Assembly (NCBI RefSeq): GCF_011074885.1
Contig: NC_054689.1
Location: forward strand, 1,798,001 to 1,862,000
DNA from: Brettanomyces bruxellensis
Taxonomy: Eukaryota > Ascomycota > Pichiomycetes > Pichiales > Pichiaceae
Length of the DNA stretch: 64,000 nt
Direction: 5' to 3'
The notes below the pieces were generated by a model. It worked only from the letters and a program-made list of their open reading frames with translations, had not been told where the DNA came from and did no database searches. The translations under genes and the position numbers were made by a program. Position 1 is the stretch's first letter. Each line of letters starts with the position of its first letter. This document shows positions 1 to 10,400 of this stretch, one piece after another.

Positions 1-647
1 TTTTCATCCAATTTTAAGGTATTCTTCAAAACAGCGAACATCGAGTCCTTCCAAGCAAGATAATCCTCATCCATGGTAGCCATTCCATCATCACCAAGTC
101 CAAGCTCTCCAATCTGTTTGGCGTTTTTACTTTTGAGCGTCTTAGATGTACGCTTACCAGTGGCATTATAAAACTCGTATGTGGAGTTTCCAAGACCAAA
201 GCAAGCAAACTTCAATCCCGAAAGATCCTCACAATCATTATCTAAATAGTCAAAGAAATCAAGAGCATTATCCGTTGGATCACCTTCACCGTATGTCGCG
301 GTAAAGAAAAACACCATTTTGAAACCACTCACCTCGGATGCAATCTTATCAAAGTTGTCATAGTCATAATCAGCTAAATCAGCACACATTGTTGGCACTC
401 CAAACCGAGATTGGAATTCCTTCGCAAACTTGTGTGCATAATCCTCAGCTGTACCTGTTTGGGAACCAAAGAGAACAAGTGCCTTCTTTCCGGTTTCGTT
501 CAGCGTTTCGACAAGATCTCTAGATCCAGAGCCAGAAGCAGACACATCTTCACCATCTTTTGCCCAAAGTTTACCTTTTGAGAAATATGCTGCGAAACCC
601 GCAATTATAACGATTAATATAAAAAGGTCAAGTGGATCGATAGCCAT
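1..647 (-). CDS. NCP1: NADPH-cytochrome P450 reductase, N-terminal part (cut by window edge)
   Basis: Electron donor from NADPH through FAD and FMN to cytochromes P450 (ergosterol pathway Erg11, Erg5), anchored in the ER membrane. Reading the minus strand from the ATG at 647 gives about 215 residues. They begin with a hydrophobic anchor (LDLFILIVIIAGFAAYF, residues 6-22), followed by a polar linker and the flavodoxin-like FMN domain. FMN-binding motifs are visible: SQTGTAEDYA, ATYGEGDPTDNA and FGLGNSTYEFYNATGK. The FAD and NADPH domains lie beyond base 1, so integrity of the whole gene cannot be judged. The family assignment is secure from the ordered motifs plus the N-terminal anchor; a bare flavodoxin would lack the anchor. 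Confidence 0.95.
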   Translation of the reverse strand, partial: MAIDPLDLFILIVIIAGFAAYFSKGKLWAKDGEDVSASGSGSRDLVETLNETGKKALVLFGSQTGTAEDYAHKFAKEFQSRFGVPTMCADLADYDYDNFDKIASEVSGFKMVFFFTATYGEGDPTDNALDFFDYLDNDCEDLSGLKFACFGLGNSTYEFYNATGKRTSKTLKSKNAKQIGELGLGDDGMATMDEDYLAWKDSMFAVLKNTLKLDE

Positions 648-1501
648 TATTAGAAAGAAACACTTCTTTTTTTCAGAAACAGTTTCACAGATGATGTTCA
701 GAGTCGAGACAGCACAGTCCTTCCAATAATGTATAAAATAAATAGCAGATGCCCTTTCTTTAGCAAAACGATACTTCTATGTGCACACCAGCTGTTTCAG
801 AAGAAGCTAAAAGAATCAGGATGCAGGTATATATGGTACTGTAAATCTAAAATATTAATTTTTTCCTGCCTTTACTTCTTGTTCCGAAGTCTATAGGTAA
901 ATATCTAATATCGGGTAAAAAATTAGGATGTGAAAAAACGAACAATATACACCGGTCTGTTGGTACACTTCAATCGCATGATCTTGCTGTACGTGAAAAA
1001 AAAGGTCCTTGTAACGCGCTGATCTTGCACCAATTCCAAGAGGGTCAAAGGGGAAAAAAATGCTGCCGAAAATTTGCAAAGCGGAACGAATGATATACGA
1101 CGAATTTATGGTTCGCTACGAGCACTGATAAACCAGCCACCACCCCTATCTTAAAATTCCCTATAACAAAATTTGGGAAATGCATACACACCAACATTCT
1201 TTTTTTTTGATCCTGAAAACAAACCTTAATGATAGCAAACTTTAAATGAGCTTCTTATCTCATAGAATTAAGCAAGAGTATATTCATATACAAATTTACC
1301 GATTTTTTTATCTTTGGCATCCAACGCCTAAAACGGGAAAAAATTACCGATGTACAAGATACCGCATCATTTTCTTTACGCGGTAATACTCTAAATATTC
1401 TTCTGTTCTCGACTCTGCTAATAAACAGAATGGTATCGAAAAGCAAAAAATTAATGCTATAAAATATCGGAGCCAATCGACGATATTTCCGATATTCTTA
1501 A
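648..1501. other. Intergenic region upstream of NCP1
   Basis: This is the NCP1 promoter side plus the 3' flank of PEX3. A TATA-like stretch (tataaaataaat) lies near 732. A 73-codon open frame on minus (1255-1476) has low-complexity, hydrophobic/basic content and no recognisable domain, and I do not call it a gene. No RNA gene or repeat was seen. Confidence 0.5.
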
Positions 1502-2830
1502 TTAAAATTTGAAGTTCGAGTAAATACTTGCACTTAAATCTTCTAGCTCTTGTAAATTGTTCAATGTGCTAAGAATCTCATTATCAAGAGAGCTGTTGGT
1601 GAGCTTATTAGACTGTTTAGTGATCAACGCTAACAGGGAGGCAAGCTTTAATTTTTCAGGACAGATTTCTGCAATACTAGGTTCATTCGCCTCAGTATCT
1701 GCCTTTGAAACTGAACTTCTTTCAACCGTAGCAAGAATTTTGTCTAGAACTAATGAAATGCCGACAGTTACCAAAAGATTTAAAAGTGAAATAACCTGTT
1801 CATTTGCAAGGTACTCTTTCAATTCTGTTAGGAGCTTTTCTAAATTTTCCGTATTGGCGATGTCTGAATTGAATTCTGCCAAAAAATCAGCACTATTAGT
1901 TTGTTGAAGTAAATAAAACTCCTTATCATGAGGAGGAAGAAGTGAGCTCACGATAACACTCTGGTTGCTATCCAAAGATTCCGCATTTTCATCATTTCGT
2001 AACTTTTTATAAATGGCTTGCTGGCAAGTGTTTATTAAAGATGCAAACTCTTTGATAGTCAATTTTTGACGTGGATCGATTTCACCAAAAACGTCTTCTA
2101 CCGAATCTTCAATGATATCCTTTAATCGAAGCCATCCCTTGTTAAGAAACCACCAACTGAAAGAAAGAAACGCTTGTTCAGGGAGCGTATTTCCCTCGTC
2201 CTCACTCAAGGAATCTGGAGTTTCTAGGTCGGCATCTCGTATGGAAGCCAACTTTACGGCCGATTCGTAGTAGGATTTTCTCGATAGAATATTGAGCTGA
2301 AGATGCAAATAAATTATTAGGATTGATTGACTGTAGAATAGAGTCAAAAATCTAGTCAATGATACTATTTTAAGTGCACCCCATAATTCCGATTTGCTTC
2401 TATTTTGGATTGTGCTCTGCAAAAGTTGTTCATCTTTTGGAGTTGTAGTGATAGGGGTATTGAATTCCTCACTGGCAACTGTTGACAACCCAGCTTCCGA
2501 CTTTGTATTATCTTCCGGTTGAGCGTTCTTTCGTGAAGGTCTTCTACTTCTAAGCTCTCTTGTTATCTCCTCGACATTTAATTCCTCGTAAATAGGCTCT
2601 ACAAGGACCGGAAGCAATGAAAGAAAAGTCATATAGGAATCATTTTGTGTTTGCTTAAATCTCCTTTTAACCTGTTCTTTGGCAAAGTTCTCCTCTTTAA
2701 CGCGTTTCTGAAACTCCTCTATTTTTGAGGCAACATATTTTCCAATTAAATAAGATGCGGCCACAACTCCCGTAGATACTATGATTTTTCTCTTATGTTT
2801 GCGTGCAAGATCTCTCCAATATTGAAACAT
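1502..2830 (-). CDS. PEX3: Peroxisomal biogenesis factor 3 (Pex3)
   Basis: Peroxisomal membrane anchor that docks Pex19 with its membrane-protein cargo and is needed for de novo peroxisome formation; in yeasts it also recruits Inp1 and pexophagy factors. The 442-residue protein has the family layout: a short basic N-terminus (RDLARKHKRK), one transmembrane segment (IIVSTGVVAASYLIGKYVA, residues 16-34), then a coiled region (SKIEEFQKRVKEENFAKEQVKRRFKQTQNDSYMTFLSLLPVL) that is the most conserved Pex3 signature, and a long helical cytosolic domain. Length matches yeast Pex3 (about 440). The ATG at 2830 directly precedes the anchor, so the start is well supported. A loop around residues 105-140 is Ser/Thr/Glu-rich, as in other yeast Pex3 proteins. 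Confidence 0.93.
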   Translation of the reverse strand: MFQYWRDLARKHKRKIIVSTGVVAASYLIGKYVASKIEEFQKRVKEENFAKEQVKRRFKQTQNDSYMTFLSLLPVLVEPIYEELNVEEITRELRSRRPSRKNAQPEDNTKSEAGLSTVASEEFNTPITTTPKDEQLLQSTIQNRSKSELWGALKIVSLTRFLTLFYSQSILIIYLHLQLNILSRKSYYESAVKLASIRDADLETPDSLSEDEGNTLPEQAFLSFSWWFLNKGWLRLKDIIEDSVEDVFGEIDPRQKLTIKEFASLINTCQQAIYKKLRNDENAESLDSNQSVIVSSLLPPHDKEFYLLQQTNSADFLAEFNSDIANTENLEKLLTELKEYLANEQVISLLNLLVTVGISLVLDKILATVERSSVSKADTEANEPSIAEICPEKLKLASLLALITKQSNKLTNSSLDNEILSTLNNLQELEDLSASIYSNFKF

Positions 2831-3253
2831 TTGAATAATTATTTTTTGCTATTGAAGAAGCACAATTGTGCAAAGCGGCAGATGAATGTTTAAAACTGAA
2901 GTATGAATAATGATGTTCACAAATGGAAATCACTTGAAGCTGGAATAATAAAAGGGGGAGGGCAAATGCCACAACTTAACGTGGCTCCTGCTACTTTATG
3001 AAGTGGAGTTTGCGAAGCAAAGGAAGTGAGAAAGATCTCGGATTTTTATTTTTATTTTATTCTGTCACCATGTGTACGGATGAAATAGCATTACTAACAG
3101 ATAATAAAATCAAGTCCTTACTACATCTCCAAATATACTTTCATCTGTGCCACTTTGCACTACTAATTTCCAACAAAATTTGAATTAAAAGAGCGATTTC
3201 ATATTGACACGGCTATATAGAATCTAATATACAATTTTTAAGTAGTTCGATCA
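2831..3253. other. Intergenic region between PEX3 and LRP1
   Basis: Promoter of PEX3 and terminator region of LRP1. An open frame on plus (2998-3183) has no domain and overlaps both regulatory zones. Nothing else recognised. Confidence 0.5.
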
Positions 3254-3871
3254 TCAATGATGACCAGCATCCTTAACATGCCGACTTCTCTCTTTACTCC
3301 GATGCCTACGTGATGCTTTTCTTGAACAAGATTTTTTGGATTTCTGCCTTAATCGATATGATTCATCTTTGGATATCTCAACCGTATTCTTGAATGCAGA
3401 AGTTGTATCATCCGAATATCTTTTGTGTCGTCCTTCAAACTGAACTCTAGAAATAGCGGCATGTTCACGGCTTCTATTCTCCCCAAAGTTTGAATTGATA
3501 AACTTCTCAGCCTTTTTGATTGAAGTTTCTTCCTTCTTCTTGTGAGTTTCCTGCTTTTGTTGGATGGTCTCAACTCGATTAATATATGATCTCACTCGCC
3601 TTAGTTCTTCCATTATAGGATGGTCATTCTGTTGATTATTACCATCAGCCTTGAGAAATGAAAAATAAAGAGAAGATATTACATATGCATATGCATTTAC
3701 AAGCCTGCATTTAAGTATTTCTGATTTTGCCTGCTGTGAAGAATCGTTTAGATCAAAAAGTAGCTCATTTAAGTTCTTCTTAAGAAGCGTATCATCAACA
3801 AGTGTGCCTAGTGTCTTTATCTGTCCTTGGAGAGACTCCAAAATTTCTTTCACCGCCTTGGTATCCTCCAT
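3254..3871 (-). CDS. LRP1: Nuclear exosome cofactor Lrp1/Rrp47 (C1D family)
   Basis: Binds and stabilises the exosome exonuclease Rrp6 in the nucleus, helping process 5.8S rRNA, snRNA and snoRNA 3' ends and degrade aberrant RNAs. The 205-residue protein has the Sas10/Utp3/C1D fold region at residues 1-85. The helical text LKCRLVNAYAYVISSLYFSFLKADG matches the C1D hallmark of a Leu/Ala-rich helix ending in LYF-LK--G. It is followed by PIMEELRRVRSYINRVE, the second conserved C1D helix, and a very basic Lys/Arg/Ser C-terminus (KSKKSCSRKASRRHRSKERSR) suited to RNA binding. Length is close to that of yeast Lrp1 (about 184). The ATG at 3871 opens just before the domain. A short A/T tract with GAAAATTTTTT lies about 115-125 bases upstream. 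Confidence 0.85.
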   Translation of the reverse strand: MEDTKAVKEILESLQGQIKTLGTLVDDTLLKKNLNELLFDLNDSSQQAKSEILKCRLVNAYAYVISSLYFSFLKADGNNQQNDHPIMEELRRVRSYINRVETIQQKQETHKKKEETSIKKAEKFINSNFGENRSREHAAISRVQFEGRHKRYSDDTTSAFKNTVEISKDESYRLRQKSKKSCSRKASRRHRSKERSRHVKDAGHH

Positions 3872-4232
3872 GTTTATCAGATATTGAATGATCTAGAAAT
3901 GCTATCAGATTGCAGTAGAATGCTTTTAAGATAAATACAGTTTGGTGAAGTTCAAGTACACTAAAAAAAAGTTGGGAAAAAGCGCGAAAATTTTTTATCT
4001 GCAAAACCTCAATAATTACTTTACCATTCTCTTCTTCAATTTACGCGAAAGCCATTGATATTAATAGTACAGAATAAAAACACAGGAACATCAGATTACC
4101 GAATATAGCACACAATCTATGCATAGAAAAGGTAGAAAAACGTAGTGTTGATGATAAATACAATATGGTGGTAATTCTGCCTGAAAAGTAAAATGTAATG
4201 TTAGGGAGCTAAAGTAATTCATCCTCTCTCAT
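3872..4232. other. Intergenic region upstream of LRP1
   Basis: Contains an RRPE-like element (GAAAATTTTTT, about 3986-3996), the kind of A/T motif found in promoters of ribosome-biogenesis genes. The rest is AT-rich and featureless; it also carries the 3' flank of the next gene upstream. Confidence 0.45.
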
Positions 4233-7200
4233 TTAACTGGTTCTCCTCTTTTTAGTTCCATTAAAAGGAGGATCAATATTCCACGTACGCAAAGCACCGT
4301 CTGGAATACGATTTTGTTGAATATTATGTCTAGGTTGAAATGTCTTCACCTTCATCTGCATTGGGCGCCCACGATGATTTACGGATGCGACACCATCAAT
4401 TCTTCCTCCTTGAGAGAGAGCCTGTATAATATGACGTCTCTCTTCCATTTTTCGCTGGTCTAAGACCACATTATTACGAACGGAACCACGTGGGATATTT
4501 TTTGGGTCTATATTTTGCTGTACCAAGCGCTGTTGAAAACCCTGATGATTGAAATCTGCCGATGAAGTTTGGGGTGGGCTCATAGGTTTAACCTGCATAC
4601 TTTCGGGGTTCAAATTTATACCAATTACTGAATGATCTTGCCCATTTGGGTATCCAGGCTTATGTAACTTCTGCTGCTGATCCATCGGTTGATATATACG
4701 TGGATCAGCTGGAATAGGGTGTCCATCTTGAGACTCTGGAAGATTATCGAGCTTGGGGTTATTATTGATCACTGCCTTGTTAAACGCTTCCAAGGAGTTG
4801 ACAAGAGAACTCGATCCGGAAACCAAATGATAATACATTAGAGGGCGCAGTAAGTTCATGACATCGCCGATTTGCATAATCCTCAAACTTCTATCGTGAA
4901 AGCCAAGATCATTATTCCCTTGGAAAGCTAAGAAATTTCTTTTGATAGCATCAACACTTGCGCCTGGGTGCGATGTGAAAAATCTCTCCAAGGGAGCCAT
5001 CTCAAGTCCCCAAGAACTCTTGAAGACCGAAACAGAAACAACTTCAATTAAATTTCTTCTATTGAAGCAAACCCGAAGGCTACCATATCTAGTCTTGTAT
5101 GATCCATCGGGGTACCACCATCTTTGGACAAAGCGTGCACAGTCTAGAACAATTGTACCATTTGCTAGAACTTCAGCACGGATGAAATTCTGTGATAACT
5201 CTAAGGCAGTGGCACAACGACTGGCCACGACATGGCATAACAAGGGCAAGATCGAGTGTGAAAAGTTGTAGTGTCTAGTGACTTTGTGATCCCTAACATT
5301 CACCGACATGGTGGAATTCTCATCGAAAAAGTCGTTCATAATCTTCTTCCAGTAGTTTATATCCACCGACCCAAAACGAACGCTGATCTTTTCGCAGATC
5401 TCAAACAACTTAATTATAGCGGCATTAGCATTAATCCTTTTTAGATCCTCGGGAAGAGGCCTGACAAAGGATGCAGAAGATTGGGGCACTGCTTGTGGTG
5501 TATTTACAGGTGCACCTGGCACCATTTGAGGATTCATTGGCGACTTCATTCCAGCATTCGCAGTGATTGGCGTCGATCCGGATGATGGAACACCACTATG
5601 ATGGACCAAAACTCCCCGAGGAATAGAATTATAACCTATGGGAGTCGCTGATCCGCCGGCAACTGGGCTGTTATACATAGACTCCCCGTTAGAAATCTTG
5701 CGTTCTGGAATAGAACCATTTTGCGGAACTTCCGCAGGAGAAGGAACAGGCTGTGGCTTGCCATTAATAGGGAACTGGGGCCCGTAAAAGCCGGCCTGAT
5801 GCACAGCCTGGCCCGACTGGCTTTGCTGACCGGGAGGCATATATCTGTTTGTATTCACTTCGAATTGATGCTGCTGCTGGTGCTGCTGGTGCTGGTGCTG
5901 GTGCTGGTGCTGGTGCTGTTGCTGCTGTTGCTGGGAAGCGGGCTGTGCCGGTCTAGGCTGATAACTCACATACTGGATACCAGGATGGCGAGTTTGCGAA
6001 GGAAAAGGTTGGCCTTGAGGAGTGATGCTATGAACTTGCAGCTGCTGGGGTGGATGAGTGTGAGGATGATGATGCTGTGGTTGTTGTGGTTGTTGTTGGT
6101 TTGTTTGTTGTTGTTGTTGTTGCTGCTGCTGGTACTGATACCGATTTTGGGGTTGCTGAGGTTGTGGCAGCGACTGCTGCTGTGACTGCTGACGTGGCAG
6201 CCGCTGCACCGGTACAGAATTCTGATAATTAAAACTCTGTCTGCGGGGAGCATTATTTCTGGCAGCAGAGGAGGCAACAGACTGGCCAGGCGAACTATAC
6301 TCACTTTGATTCTGATTCTGATTCTGGTTTCTATGTCTTGCCTGTATATAATACTGCTGTGGTGGCTGGGGAACTTGCTGCTGCTGCTCGTTCAGCTGCT
6401 TATTTATGTTTGTCTGTAGATTGCCATATGTTGCCTGAAGCTGCCTTAACTGCTGTACTTGTTGAGGTGACATGCCTCCAGAACTCCCCATGGCGGCAGA
6501 TGCAGCGGCAGCCGCCATCGTGTTTGTTGATATGGTACCATTATCAAGTCCCTGGATCTGATACTCTTTCAAGTCAATCGGGTGACTGCTACCACTGCCA
6601 CTTGCCTGCCTCCTTGTTTGATCCATTTCAACAGAGCTTGGACCGTTACTCTGATAATTCTTAAATGTTTCTGGATACGAGGGATTGAGCGAACTTGGAA
6701 CACTCGAAGGACTCATTTGGTGGTTCGGATCTATATTTTCTGCAGTAGTGCGTACCGGACGCATTGCAAAATTGTACTGCTGGATGGGAAACGATGCCGA
6801 ATTTGTACTTCGAGATCTCTTTCGAGGAACAGTCGCCATCACGGACTCTGTTCCAACAGTAAAGTCTTTTCTTTGTGGCTCAGAGTTTGTAACACTGCTG
6901 TTGATGTTCATAGCATTAGGCAGATAGTCAGGTCCCATTACACCTTCATTGTTAACAAGACCCTGACTCCCCACTTCATGTATCGGCTCCTGTTGCACCA
7001 TGAACTCTTGCTGTAACTGGTGCTGTATCAGTTGTTGCTGACTTTCGGAACTTCTGGGAGTTGGGAACTGTGTTGATTTTGGACTTTGAGATTTGGAAAT
7101 AGGACCAAAAGATTCCATGACTGGGTCGAGTTTTAGCTGAGTACCGGATGACGCGAACCCTTGTGATGTCAAAGTATGAACTGCACGAATCGGTCGTTGC

Positions 7201-7247
7201 GTTTCACCAATCGTATTACCTTCAGGAAGTCCACTTTGACTAGACAT
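4233..7247 (-). CDS. MFG1: LIM-binding-domain transcription regulator, Mfg1/Adn-like
   Basis: Large (1004-residue) Gln-rich nuclear regulator with one folded domain. Residues about 594-815 (from RPLPEDLKRINANAAIIKLFEICEK to SLEAFNKAVI) match the LIM-domain-binding/SEUSS fold, including the block TRHYNFSHSILPLLCHVVASRC. In yeasts this family is Mfg1, which works with Flo8 and Mss11 at promoters for adhesion and filamentous growth. The rest is low complexity: polyQ near residues 275-300 and 365-390, an alternating His-Gln tract near 437-460, and Pro/Ser/Asn-rich stretches; a C-terminal basic tail (KKRRTS) could be a nuclear signal. The ATG at 7247 is the first in frame. It has a long upstream region (1.3 kb), typical of genes with complex promoters. 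The domain call is strong; orthology to MFG1 is inferred. Confidence 0.72.
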   Translation of the reverse strand: MSSQSGLPEGNTIGETQRPIRAVHTLTSQGFASSGTQLKLDPVMESFGPISKSQSPKSTQFPTPRSSESQQQLIQHQLQQEFMVQQEPIHEVGSQGLVNNEGVMGPDYLPNAMNINSSVTNSEPQRKDFTVGTESVMATVPRKRSRSTNSASFPIQQYNFAMRPVRTTAENIDPNHQMSPSSVPSSLNPSYPETFKNYQSNGPSSVEMDQTRRQASGSGSSHPIDLKEYQIQGLDNGTISTNTMAAAAASAAMGSSGGMSPQQVQQLRQLQATYGNLQTNINKQLNEQQQQVPQPPQQYYIQARHRNQNQNQNQSEYSSPGQSVASSAARNNAPRRQSFNYQNSVPVQRLPRQQSQQQSLPQPQQPQNRYQYQQQQQQQQQTNQQQPQQPQHHHPHTHPPQQLQVHSITPQGQPFPSQTRHPGIQYVSYQPRPAQPASQQQQQQHQHQHQHQHQQHQQQHQFEVNTNRYMPPGQQSQSGQAVHQAGFYGPQFPINGKPQPVPSPAEVPQNGSIPERKISNGESMYNSPVAGGSATPIGYNSIPRGVLVHHSGVPSSGSTPITANAGMKSPMNPQMVPGAPVNTPQAVPQSSASFVRPLPEDLKRINANAAIIKLFEICEKISVRFGSVDINYWKKIMNDFFDENSTMSVNVRDHKVTRHYNFSHSILPLLCHVVASRCATALELSQNFIRAEVLANGTIVLDCARFVQRWWYPDGSYKTRYGSLRVCFNRRNLIEVVSVSVFKSSWGLEMAPLERFFTSHPGASVDAIKRNFLAFQGNNDLGFHDRSLRIMQIGDVMNLLRPLMYYHLVSGSSSLVNSLEAFNKAVINNNPKLDNLPESQDGHPIPADPRIYQPMDQQQKLHKPGYPNGQDHSVIGINLNPESMQVKPMSPPQTSSADFNHQGFQQRLVQQNIDPKNIPRGSVRNNVVLDQRKMEERRHIIQALSQGGRIDGVASVNHRGRPMQMKVKTFQPRHNIQQNRIPDGALRTWNIDPPFNGTKKRRTS
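5868..5935 (-). repeat. CAC-CAG hexanucleotide repeat inside the Mfg1-like gene
   Basis: A stretch of tgctgg/tgctgc units on plus encodes alternating His-Gln followed by Gln runs on minus. At DNA level it is an imperfect hexanucleotide microsatellite, likely to vary in length between strains. Confidence 0.8.
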
Positions 7248-8582
7248 TAATTGTGAGCGGTTTATAAAAGTTGTAAACTTAGGCTATTGGTAAATTCGGA
7301 CAACTAGCTAGGCGATATCTAGAAAAGTGAAATGCAGAAAAAAACAATATCTAATGTAAACAATGCCCGGCGTCCGACAAGAACTGACGTATATGTATTT
7401 ACGTCTTTATATTATTCGGTGATGACAAGAAAAGAAGTTAAGAATGAAAGTAAAATACCGAAACAACAACATCCATGGGGAGAAATTTTAGTGCCAGGGA
7501 AAATTGTGATAACGTGCAGCGTAGATTAAAAGTGGAGCGGAGATGCTACTATATTCCCCAAGAAAAAAAATTTATTAAAGGAAGGACAGAGCAATTTTCG
7601 ACATTAAAATGGGAGAGACGAAAAGAACAAAAAAAGAAAAAAAAAAGTTCTGACAACAATCAAAAACATCATCCTAAAACCTGGTAGATTCGGCGGGGGC
7701 ATGGTCTATATTGAATTTATGGGAGAAAACGTGAACAATAATACCCGTATCCTCACAATAAGAAAAATAAAAATTGAGTTCTGAGACTACATTTAATTCG
7801 GTCAACAAAATCCTAACACAGAAACAGAACTATTTTGTGCGTACGTTACAGGCCTGCAAATACACAGCTACAGGCGTTTGGCGTCTGCTGTATAAAAACA
7901 GGTGAGACGTTTGTACATATAAATCCAAGATTCAGCTTTAATAAAAATTCCCACCGTATTAACTTTGAAATGCTTTCGAAAGTTAATACCCATAAAATGC
8001 ATAGAAGGATGTCAATAAGCGAGGGTATGTAAAGTTTTTGCCAAATGGATGTGTTCGATAGAATGCTGATCATCATCAAAAATGAAAGAAGTCGGTGTTA
8101 GAACAGGGAAAAAATGCTGGTAAGCGAAATGAATACTAAGGAAATTTTTTTTTGTGTGCCGGGTGAAAATGCGTACGGCTTGAGCCGGTTTCTTTAGTTT
8201 GCGTGGGAGCGAGCATTAGTGCCAATATATCGCTCTGATTTACCTGAACGATAGTTATAATCATAGTTGGTTACTTGATGAAATATGAAAACTTTTTGGG
8301 ATCAGATCTTTATGATTACAGTCAAGTAACAGGAGCACTCCTACAATAGCAGAAAGCAGGTAACCCATGGGGGTTACACGGTATATAAACTCACCATTAA
8401 TGGATCTTCTTAACGCCGGGCCCGCAAAAAAAAAAAAAAAAATTATTGATGTTCATTCTATGCACTTTATCTGCAGCCTTGCAAAATGATCCGACTTCTA
8501 CCGTCTTTCGAAAATATTATTTTTAAAAATCAGTGAAAATTACAAACTATCTAAAAAGGATAACCCAATCTTATTACAAAGA
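7248..8582. other. Long upstream region of the Mfg1-like gene
   Basis: 1.3 kb without a supportable gene; NOP7 ends at its far side. Short open frames here are Lys-rich or random. The last third (8140-8440) is more GC-mixed and contains two perfect inverted repeats, GTTACTTGA/TCAAGTAAC (8270-8330, 43-base loop) and GTAACCC/GGGTTAC (8360-8377, 4-base loop), then a TATA-like motif and a 16-19 base A run near 8427. It could be promoter architecture or a structured non-coding RNA; I cannot decide. Confidence 0.45.
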
Positions 8583-10400
8583 TCACTTCTTCTGGTTCAA
8601 CTTGCCCAGTTTTTCCTTGGACTTCTGGAGTTGCACTCTCTTCTTCTGCAACTCCTTCTTTCTGATTTCTTCCTTGTTCTGTCCATATTTCATCCGCTTG
8701 TACAAGCCTCTCTGCTTTTTCGTCATCATCATTAGCTTCAACTCCTTTTCCTCTTCGGCTTCTGTCAATTTTCTCTTCTTACCCTTACCATTCTGTTTAT
8801 TCTTCTTATTCTTAGCAATATCCGAGTATGCAACACCCGATGCTTCCAGCTCCAATTCCTTCTGGGCCTCCAAGTCTTTATCTTCTTCAACATCTTCGTT
8901 CTTATCACTTCCATCACCTTCATTTGAAACTTCTTCCTCCTCCTCACTCTTCTCCAACGTGATTGGCTCAGCAGGGTTGTAAATACCAGAATCTCCCCAT
9001 GGAGAAAGATGTGGGGGAAGAGTTTCACCTGGTGCATAATCTGACACAGACTGCAACTCTTCTTTGTTCACAGAATCAAACACCCATTGGGGTTGAATGT
9101 ATGTTCTGCCTTGAAACTTCTTGGCAATCTTTGGGCGGTCCACTATTTGGTGTGTCACCGAGGAAAGATCAACCTTTGCATCAGATCCACCGTTCAAAGT
9201 GTATTCATCTAAAGCCGCTTCACTTATAACCTTACCACCAGCTGAAAGAATGACAAACTCAAGGATATCAACAGGAACCTCACGACCTATGTAAAAAACG
9301 AAATTAGAAAACAACTTTGAAGCCTCATTCTCCTCATTTTTTGGCTGAAGTAAAGTATCACCTTTAATTTTATTTTCATCAACAAATTCATCCAATTTTT
9401 CCTCTTCTTCGGCCGCTATTGCCTTCTCTTGCTCATTCTCATTCTCATTATCCTTGTCGGCGTCAGCCTCTCTTTTGTCTGCTTTAACAGCCATCGAAAT
9501 CTCCTCCTCAGTCAATTTTCTTTCCGTATTTGATGCACTTTCTTCTGCATCCTTTTCAGTCAACAAGTTGTCGTCCTCTCCAGTTTCTGTCTCTTCCCTA
9601 TTTTGAAGAACGTAAGCAGTCAAACCACCAATACCCTTGATTCGTGATTCGTTGATCTTAGGAGGGTAAACAAGACCGGCCTCAGTATAAAGCCTATAAA
9701 GGACAAAGTGTAGTAAAGTAGCGTAAAACTCCAAGAAGGTGACCATGACCTTAAAGTCAATATCCGAAGGAATATTTTGGGGGAATTTGAAGGGAACAAG
9801 CCAAATGATCTCCTGTCCCTTAATGTTGGCGGAGTAATAAACTCCCTTTATCGAAACAAAAACTTTTTTAAGAGCACCCTGTCTTGCTATATATGCCATC
9901 CATTGATTTGTAAGTTCAGTTGCTTGCCTGACAACCTTAGAATGAACTTTGGTTGTGGCTCTCATATTACTGAAAAGAAATAACATATTCAAGGCATCAT
10001 CCAGATCCCTTAATGCATCTATGAAGGAAGGATATCTCTCCTTAATAATTCTATCCAATTTGTATCTAGGGCGATTCTCTTCTAATCTTTTGGCATCACC
10101 AACTTCACCTCTTCCTAAAGCCTTCGAAAGCTTCTTGGCAAAGGTCTTGTGTTCTCTAAATTTGTTGATCAGAGGTTCATGCATCAAATATTTTATATCC
10201 TTCGTGTAGTAAAACGTTGTTGAGGCCTTGGAGCCATGATTTGCCTTCTTTTTGTTCCTTGGAACTCGTGGATAAATACCTTTGAAGATACATAATCTTC
10301 TAAAGTCTGCAAGAGAGACCTGGAGCTTGCTTATGGCTCTTGATCTCGTAATGAAATTTTTGGCATTACCAGATGTTCCTTTTTTCTTAATTCTTGCCAT
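8583..10400 (-). CDS. NOP7: Pescadillo homologue Nop7, 60S ribosome biogenesis
   Basis: Nucleolar component of the Nop7-Erb1-Ytm1 (PeBoW) complex, needed for 27S pre-rRNA processing and 60S assembly. The open frame extends to 10418 only through a TTG. The first ATG (10400) gives [39 protein letters not shown]..., exactly where pescadillo proteins begin, so I take 10400 (605 residues). The N-terminal pescadillo domain spans about 1-260 ([48 protein letters not shown]). A BRCT domain lies at about 360-460 ([29 protein letters not shown] ... [12 protein letters not shown]). A long Glu/Lys-rich coiled tail follows. Length matches yeast Nop7 (605). An A/T palindrome-like tract (10514-10530) sits about 115-130 bases upstream. 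Confidence 0.96.
   Translation of the reverse strand: MARIKKKGTSGNAKNFITRSRAISKLQVSLADFRRLCIFKGIYPRVPRNKKKANHGSKASTTFYYTKDIKYLMHEPLINKFREHKTFAKKLSKALGRGEVGDAKRLEENRPRYKLDRIIKERYPSFIDALRDLDDALNMLFLFSNMRATTKVHSKVVRQATELTNQWMAYIARQGALKKVFVSIKGVYYSANIKGQEIIWLVPFKFPQNIPSDIDFKVMVTFLEFYATLLHFVLYRLYTEAGLVYPPKINESRIKGIGGLTAYVLQNREETETGEDDNLLTEKDAEESASNTERKLTEEEISMAVKADKREADADKDNENENEQEKAIAAEEEEKLDEFVDENKIKGDTLLQPKNEENEASKLFSNFVFYIGREVPVDILEFVILSAGGKVISEAALDEYTLNGGSDAKVDLSSVTHQIVDRPKIAKKFQGRTYIQPQWVFDSVNKEELQSVSDYAPGETLPPHLSPWGDSGIYNPAEPITLEKSEEEEEVSNEGDGSDKNEDVEEDKDLEAQKELELEASGVAYSDIAKNKKNKQNGKGKKRKLTEAEEEKELKLMMMTKKQRGLYKRMKYGQNKEEIRKKELQKKRVQLQKSKEKLGKLNQKK

Noticed and set aside
1255..1476. 73-codon frame between NCP1 and PEX3
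   Set aside because: Low complexity, no domain, and it lies in the expected regulatory/terminator space.
5721..6232. Long plus-strand frames rich in Leu or Val opposite the Mfg1-like gene
   Set aside because: They are antisense readings of CAG/CAA repeats. The same applies to polyVal/polyAsn frames at 19836-20144 and Met/Val/Phe frames at 13314-13502.
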